Assembly (NCBI RefSeq): GCF_963678635.1
Contig: NC_087065.1
Span: 932,001-996,000, forward strand
Direction of reading: 5' to 3'
Source of the DNA: Symsagittifera roscoffensis
Taxonomy: Eukaryota; Xenacoelomorpha; Acoela; Convolutidae
Length of the DNA stretch: 64,000 nucleotides
Under the pieces are notes generated by a model that searched no databases, had not been told where the DNA came from, and saw only the letters and a program-made list of their open reading frames with translations. The translations under genes and the position numbers were made by a program. This document shows positions 56,975 to 64,000 of the stretch, piece after piece (position 1 is the first letter of the stretch; every line of letters begins with the position of its first letter).

Positions 56975-59900
56975 GCGGGGAGCATAAAGCGATTCGTTTC
57001 TCATGATATGAAATTGATGAACGTTTATTATGTTTTCACTTGTACACTTAAAAGATTGCATCTGCATGAGTCATCTTGATAGTTACCCAAAAACTAAAGG
57101 TTTGTAATTTTTCTATTGAAATAAAATCAGCAATGATAGTGATTTTGTCATGATTGTTTTTCCGGTGTCCAAATCAGCAAAACTCTGGAAAACTGACGCA
57201 TTTTCAGAAATCACGGCCAGATGGATTCTTAAAACGTTTTTCATTGCTTTTTTAGTTGTTTTATTGGGATTTGCTCCAATTGAATAAGTAAAAAGGGTGG
57301 AGATTTATTGTTTAGAGAGTTGAATCATTTTTGCTACTGCAACCTTTGGTGTAAAGTTTTCGCTGAATTCAGTTACCACTTTGAATAATTTTTGGGCTTC
57401 ATTTTTTCCATGTCGACGATTTTTTCATTCGCTGCAAATGCCAAAATTTTGATGTTCTTTGCTTCTTCAATTTGTTTGCGCAGATCCAATTTGATTCAGA
57501 GATAATTAGAAAAAATATGGTTTTTGCTAGAAGCAGTGAAATGGTAAAAGCGTCAAGAGCAACGCTTAACAGTGTGTATAAAAAGAAAAAAAATCTTAAT
57601 ACATATTTGTCAAGTTAGCCTGCTTACTTGAATTTCGCTGAACCTTGAGTAATAAATTAAAAAATCAGTGATGAATGAGTGCTAATTTTGGACGCAAAAT
57701 TGGGTTTTAATCTGTTTTTTTTTAAATATTACATGCAAGAATCATTAATTCTCGGAAATTCTCAGTTTTTGCTTTGCTTGGAATATTGTAGATGAGACAA
57801 AATTAAGTTTGGTGTCAAAAGCGGGGTCAAATAGGATCTTTCCCCCACCTCACACGAGCATCAATTTTTGGGTGTTACGCAAAAGTTTACGAGATTGGTT
57901 GTGAAGAACAAATATATTTATCATGACCTAATTAGTTTGTCAACTTTCATAACAATCGGACAATTTGATTAATTTTTTTTTTGCAAATTTGCTAGTGGGG
58001 ATGAAAAGGAAAAAGATTCGTTAAAGGTTTGTCATTTTTCCAGTCTTCTTTAACTTTTCTGAAACTCGATTTGCAAAAGTTGATTTCAAAAAGTAGTCTA
58101 AATTGAAAGAAAAGTTGTAAGCGTGAGGAAATGAATTTTAGAGAAAGGTTAAAATTATTGGCTTAAAACTGTATGGGCAAAAAATAGTGGGGCAAATTGT
58201 TACGGTTTTTGGCTTATTTCCAGTTTCCTCCCCCTTGTAAAATCACAAAAAAAAGCTAATCGAAAACTACTTACACGGTAATTTGAATGAAAGAAATGTT
58301 GCAAAAGTTTTCTAATCTGTTCACGCTGACACGTTTTGAGGCAGTTTATCCTCAGAAAACCAATTTTAAAGAGACCTTCATCTTTCGAATTTCAGAAAAA
58401 CGCAAAGGGTGTACTGGAAAAGATCCAAGTTTTTGAAGGTAGCATACCTAAAAAAATTATTGTTACTAGTCTGGAATGGTTATTAAAAAGTCCGCGGCCA
58501 AAATATTGGTTTGATCAGTTGTAAGCAGTCTGAAACTGGACCGATGACTTTTTGCGTTGATGTCTCAGCTCGAACAACCATGCATTGTGTGAAAAGAACT
58601 CTGTTTTGCTGGTGGGGAGCGGGTAGGAGGTAACAGAAGAATCGCCGGCCATTGTTGCCCGAAAAAGCGAGAACGCACGTGCAAGCAATGACCGATAAAC
58701 TAGTTTACATTACGAAGATGGACCTCATTTACCAAAATTATCATGATTCACCATGAGCGTAAACCGATTCGTTTCTCATTAATTGAAACTGATGAATGTT
58801 TATTATGTTTTCACTTGTACACTAGACTTAAAAGATTGCATCTGCATGAGTCATCTTGATAGTTACCCAAAAACTAAAGGTTTCTAATTTATCTATTGAA
58901 AAAAATCAGCAATGATAGTGATTTTGTCGTGATTGTTTTTTCCTGTGTTCAAATCAGCAAAACTCTGAAAAATTAACGCATCTTCCATAATCACGGCCAC
59001 TTTTCTCAAAATGAATAAGTAAAAATTGTAGAGATTTGCTTTTCTGAAATTCGATTTGCAAATGTTGATTTTAAAGAAATGGTCTAAATTGAAACAAACT
59101 TGTCAATGTGAGGAAATGAATATTAGAGGAAGGTAAAAAAATATTGGCTTAAAAATGTATGGGCCAAAAATGTGGGGTAAAATGTTTTGAATCGTAGCTC
59201 TTTTCCAGTTTCCCTCCCCCTTGTAAAACCACAAAAAAAGCTGTTCAAAAATTGCTTACACGATTATTTGAATGAAAAAAATGTTGCAAATGTTTGCTCA
59301 CCTGTTCACGCGGACACGTTTTAACGCAGTTTATAGCAAGAAAACTAATTTTTAAAAAACTTTCATCTTTTGAATTTCAGAAAAAAGCAAAGGGGTACTG
59401 GAAAAGGGCCAAGTTTTTAAAAGTAGCATACCTAAAATTTTATTCTTACTAGTCTGGAATGGTTATTAAAAAAATCCGCGGCCAAAAGTTTGGTATGATC
59501 AGTTTTAAGGAGTCTGAAAATGGACCGATGATTTTTTGCGTTGATCTCTCAGCTCGAAAAACAAAACATTTTGCGAAAAGAACTCTGTTGTGCTGGTTGG
59601 GAAGGAGTAGGAGGTAACAGAAAAATCACCGGCCATTGGTGCCTGAAAAAGCGAGAACGCATGTGCAATCAGTGACCGACAAATTGGTTTACGTTACGAA
59701 GATGGACCTCAATTACCAAGCTTATCAAGATTCACCATGTGCGTAAAGCGATTCGTTTCTCTTTAAATGAAACTGATGAAAGTTTTTTATGGTTTCACTT
59801 GTACACTAGACTTAAATGATTGCATCTGCATGAGTCATCTTGGTAGTTGCCCAAGAATAAAAGGTTTCTGATTTTTCTATTGAATTAAAATCAGCAATGA

Positions 59901-62900
59901 TATTGATTTTGTCATGATTTTTTTTTCCTATTTGCAAATCAGCAAAACTCTGAAAAACTAACGCATTTTCCGAAATCACGGCCAGATGGATTCCTAAAAC
60001 ATTTTTCATTGCTTCAACGCTTTTTCAGTTGTTTTATTGGGATTTTCTTCAAATGAATGAGTAAAAAGGCTAGAGATTTGCTGTTTAGAGAGTTGAATTT
60101 TGTTGCTACTGCAACCTTTGGTGTAAAGTTTTCGCTGAATTCAGTTACCACATTGATTAATTTTTGGGCTTCAATTTTTCCATGTTGACGATTTTGTCAT
60201 TTGCTGCCAATGTCAAAGTTTTGATGTTCTTTTCTTCTTCAATTTGTTTGCGCAGATCCAATTTAATTCAGAGATAATTAGAAAAAGTATGGTTTTTGCT
60301 AGAGGCAGTGAAATGGTAAAAGCGTCAAGAGCATCGCTTAACAGTGGGAATAAAATGAGGAGTCTTAATTTATATTTGTCAAATTAGTCTGCTTACTTGA
60401 TTTTCGCTTAACATTGAGTGATAAATTAAAACTCAGTGATAGATAATTGCTAATTTTGGAAGCAAAATAGAGTTCTAATCTGTTTTGTTTTTAGTATTAC
60501 AAGCAAGAATCATTAATTCTTGGAAATTCTCAGTTTTTGCTTAGCTTGTAATAATCTAGATGAGACAAAATTAAGCTTGGTGTCAAAAGCGGTGTCGAAT
60601 AGGATCTTTCCCTCACCTCACACGGGAATCAATTTTTGGGAGTAACGAAAATTTACGAGGTTGTTTGTGAAGAACAAATATATTTATCATGACCTAAGTA
60701 GTTTGTCAACTTTCATAACAATCGGATAATTTGGTTAACATTTTTTTTGTAAATTTGCTAGTGGGGATGATCAGGAAAAAGAGTCGTTTTAGGGTTGTCT
60801 TTTTCCAGTCCTCTTTATTTTTTCTGAAATTCGATTAGCAAAAGTTGATTTTAAACAATAGTCTAAATTGAAACAAAAGTTGCAAGCGTGAGGAAATGAA
60901 TTTTAGAGAAAGGTTACAATTATTGGCTTAAAACTGTATGGGCAAAAACTAGTGGGGTAAAATGTTACGGTTTTCGGCTCTTTTCCAATTTCCCTCCCCG
61001 TGTAAAATCACAGTAAAGTCTGCTCGAAAATTGCTTACACGGTAATGTGAATATAAAATTTTGCAGAATTTTGCTCACCTGTTCTTGCTGACAAGTTTTA
61101 ACGCAGTTTACAGCAAAAAAAAAACTAATTTTAAAGAGACTTTCATCTTCTGAATTCCAGAAAAAGCAAAGGTGGTACTCAAAAAGAGCCGAGTTTTTGA
61201 AGGTAGCATACCTAAAGTTCTGTTGTTACTAGTCTGGATTGGTTATTTAAAAAAAACGCGGCCAAAATATTGATTTGATCAGTTGTAAGCAATCTGAAAA
61301 TGGACCTATGATTTTTTGCTTTGATGTCTCAGGTCAAACAATAAAACATTTTGCAAAAAAACTCTGTTTTGCTGGTAGGGAGGGGGTAGGAGGTAATGGA
61401 AGAACCACCAACCATTGTTGCCTGAAAAAACGAGAACGCACGTGCAAGCAAAGACCGAGTAAATTAGTTTAAGTTTTGAAGATGGACCTCATTTACAAGA
61501 TTATAATTAATCGCCATGAGCGTAAAGCGATTCGTTTCTCATTCGAAGAACGTTTAATATGTTTTCATTTGTACTCCAGACAACTCCAAAGATTGCACCT
61601 GCATGAGTCATTATGATATTCGCCCAAAATTAAAGGTTTCTAAAATTTCTATTGAAATAAAATCAGCAATGATAGTGATTTTCTCATGATTGTTTTTTCC
61701 TGTATCCAAATCAGCAAAACTCTGAAAAACTAACGCATCTTCCATAATCACGGCCACTTTTCTCAAAATGAATAAGTAAAAAGTGTACAGATTTGCTTTT
61801 CTGAAATTTGATTTGCAAATGTTGATTTTAAAGAAATGGTCTAAATTGAAACAAACTTGTCAATGTGAGGAAATGAATATTAGAGGAAGGTAAAAAAATA
61901 TTGGCTTAAAAATGTATGGGCCAAAAATGTGGGGTAAAATGTTTTGAATCGTAGCTCTTTTCCAGTTTCCCTCCCCCTTGTAAAACCACAAAAAAAGCTG
62001 TTCAAAAATTGCTTACACGATTATTTGAATGAAAAAAATGTTGCAAATGTTTGCTCACCTGTTCACGCGGACACGTTTTAACGCAGTTTATAGCAAGAAA
62101 ACTAATTTTTAAAAAACTTTCATCTTTTGAATTTCAGAAAAAAGCAAAGGGGTACTGGAAAAGGGCCAAGTTTTTAAAAGTAGCATACCTAAAATTTTAT
62201 TCTTACTAGTCTGGAATGGTTATTAAAAAAATCCGCGGCCAAAAATTTGGTATGATCAGTTTTAATCAGACTGAAAATGGACCGATGATTTTTTGCGTTG
62301 ATCTCTCAGCTCGAAAAACAAAACATTTGCGAAAAGAACTCTGTTGTGCTGGTTGGGAAGGAGTAGGAAGTAACAGAAAAATCACCGGCCATTGGTGCCT
62401 GAAAAAGCGAGAACGCATATGCAATCAGTGACCAATAAATTGGTTTACGTTACGAAGATGGACCTCAATTACCAAGATTATCATGGTTCACCATGTGCGT
62501 AAAGCGATTCGTTTCTCTTTAAATGAAACTGATGAAAGTTTTTTATGGTTTCACTTGTACACTAGACTTAAATGATTGCATCTGCATGAGTCATCTTGGT
62601 AGTTGCCCAAGAATAAAAGGTTTCTGATTTTTCTATTGAATTAAAATCAGCAATGATATTGATTTTGTCATGATTTTTTTTTCCTATTTGCAAATCAGCA
62701 AAACTCTGAAAAACTAACGCATTTTCCGAAATCTCGGCCAGATGGATTCGTAAAACATTTTTCATTGCTTCAACGCTTTTTCAGTTGTTTTATTGGGATT
62801 TTCTTCAAATGAATGAGTAAAAAGGGTAGAGATTTGTTGTTTAGAGAGTTGAATTTTTTTGCTACTGCAACCTTTGGTGTAAAGTTTTCGCTGAATTCAG

Positions 62901-63477
62901 TTACCACATTGATTAATTTTTGGGCTTAAATTTTCCATGTTGACGATTTTGTCATTTGCTGCCAATGTCAAAGTTTTGATGTTCTTTTCTTCTTCAATTT
63001 GTTTGCGCAGATCCAATTTGATTCAGAGATAATTAGAAAAAGTATGGTTTTTGCTAGAAGCAGTGAAATGGTAAAAGCGTCAAGAGCAACGCTTAACAGT
63101 GTGAATAAAAGGAAAAACCTTAATGCATATTTGTCAATTTAGTCTGCTTACTTGATTTCTTTTTAAAATTGAGTGATAAATAAAAAACAGTGAAAGATGA
63201 TTGCTAATTTTGGACACAAAATTTAGTTCTAATCTGTTTATTTTTAATATTACAAGCAAAAATCATTAACTCTCGGAAATTCTCAATTTTTGCTTAGCTT
63301 GGAACAACCTAGACGAGACAAAATTAGGCTTGGTGTCAAAAACGGGTTCAAATGGAATATTTCCCCCACCTCACACGAGCATCAAATTTTGGGTGTAACA
63401 AAAACTTTTACGAGGTTGGTTGTGAAGAACAATTATATTTATCATGACCTAAGTAGTTTGTCAGTTTTCATAACAAT
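56975..63477. repeat. 2.76-kb tandem repeat, about 2.4 copies, each with an internal duplication
   Basis: The marker CTGCATGAGTCAT occurs at about 57062, 58842, 59826, 61599 and 62582, giving alternate spacings of ~1.78 and ~0.98 kb and a full period of 2755-2764 bp. Each long unit contains module N (for example 57130-57560). Parts of the unit are open in short frames with a recurring C-rich end (KKRERTC) near 58690, 59665, 61440 and 62410, all interrupted. This may be a fossil coding sequence, but I recognise no domain. The last unit is cut at 63477 by the LINE tail. Confidence 0.88.
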
Positions 63478-64000
63478 AGTAGTAGTGGTGGTACGATAGG
63501 CTTCTGGGTAGATCCACGGGTGTGACCCCTCACTGATCAGTTTAAATGAGTTTTCCAGCTGGATTGCATTGTCGGCAGAGCCAGAAGATGCGTCAAGTGC
63601 ACGGGACTAGCTCGTTGTACTGCGTTTCCACGTAATTCCAATATACTCGTGTTAGATTTTGTTTCAGATTTGTTGCGTCGCTAAAGTCAACTTTTTTTGA
63701 GAAATTGTTATACAGTAAAGCTGCTTTTTTCCAGAACTTTTCATCTTTTTTGCATAATCGATATTTTGGCAATTCGAATTCGTTGTTATTTCCTTGTCGG
63801 GTTGTTTGATTCGTGTTCCAACTTACATACTGAACCGCTGCTATATCGTAATCACCGCAGTTACTTTTCCAGAAGAGCAATATGTCGTGCAACGCCATAT
63901 ATATGGACACTGGCAGTAGATTAGCTGTTTTCAATTTTGTGCCATATGATGATTGTAACCGTATATCCAAGACATGGCTCTCGAATGCACTTTTTCAATG
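63478..64000 (-). pseudogene. LINE 3' end (C-terminal ORF part and 3' tail)
   Basis: The open stretch 63970-63593 has the C-terminal pattern of many LINE ORF2 proteins: a basic/Leu start, ELPKYRLCKKDEKFWKKAAL (compare the usual 'vPr.r....ksFf..a..lWN.Lp'), YNNFSKKVDF, and LKQNLTRVYW. The element continues off the right edge. Its 3' tail ends in ACT-type trinucleotides at about 63478-63492, abutting the 2.76-kb repeat. This copy may be longer and better preserved than the fragment in the PHLDB intron. Confidence 0.6.

Noticed and set aside
59812-62765. Two identical 65-aa - strand ORFs as a conserved gene pair
   Set aside because: They are the same position in two units of the 2.76-kb tandem repeat; identity comes from the recent duplication.

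Overview
The window is animal (metazoan) nuclear DNA, most likely from an invertebrate; I cannot name the species. It has a GT-AG intron-rich gene with GC-richer exons in AT-rich introns, a 23-kb satellite array, and several decayed retroelements of kinds common in invertebrates. No RNA gene, CRISPR array or bacterial-style operon was seen.

Region 1 (1-13.8 kb, + strand) is the 3' part of a gene for an LL5/PHLDB-type protein. Ten exons between 1142 and 13060 join in consistent phases and encode about 847 residues: a Ser/Gly/Pro-rich segment, coiled coils, a Ser/Pro-rich linker and a C-terminal PH domain split over the last two exons. Introns hold simple repeats, interspersed repeats, a tRNA-like SINE candidate and an antisense LINE fragment. 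The start of the gene lies off the left edge.

Region 2 (about 13.8-38.1 kb) is a flanking module, then about 116 tandem copies of a ~200-bp AT-rich satellite with nested higher-order repeats, then a second flanking module. Both modules, and lone diverged satellite monomers, recur at 55-57 kb. This suggests the array grew from an internal segment of a dispersed element.

Region 3 (39.1-50.0 kb, - strand) is an LTR retroelement of Ty3/gypsy type. It has 102-bp LTRs, a polypurine tract, remnants of RT/RNase H, integrase with a GPY/F module, and a broken envelope glycoprotein gene. Unusually, about 5 kb between env and the 3' LTR carries a dense run of small ORFs. These fall into three duplicated families: four 'A' proteins (about 82-91 aa), four 'B' proteins (about 75-84 aa) and four zinc-finger/RING-like 'R' proteins, plus one basic ORF. 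Several ORFs are intact and some overlap or nearly abut. The 5' half (gag, protease, most of RT) is missing and the 5' LTR abuts the RT YIDD motif.

Region 4 (50-64 kb) is layered repeats: a ~1.35-kb tandem duplication, a decayed retroelement RT, flanking modules, a diverged copy of a PHLDB exon, a 2.76-kb tandem repeat, and at the right edge the 3' end of a LINE on the - strand.
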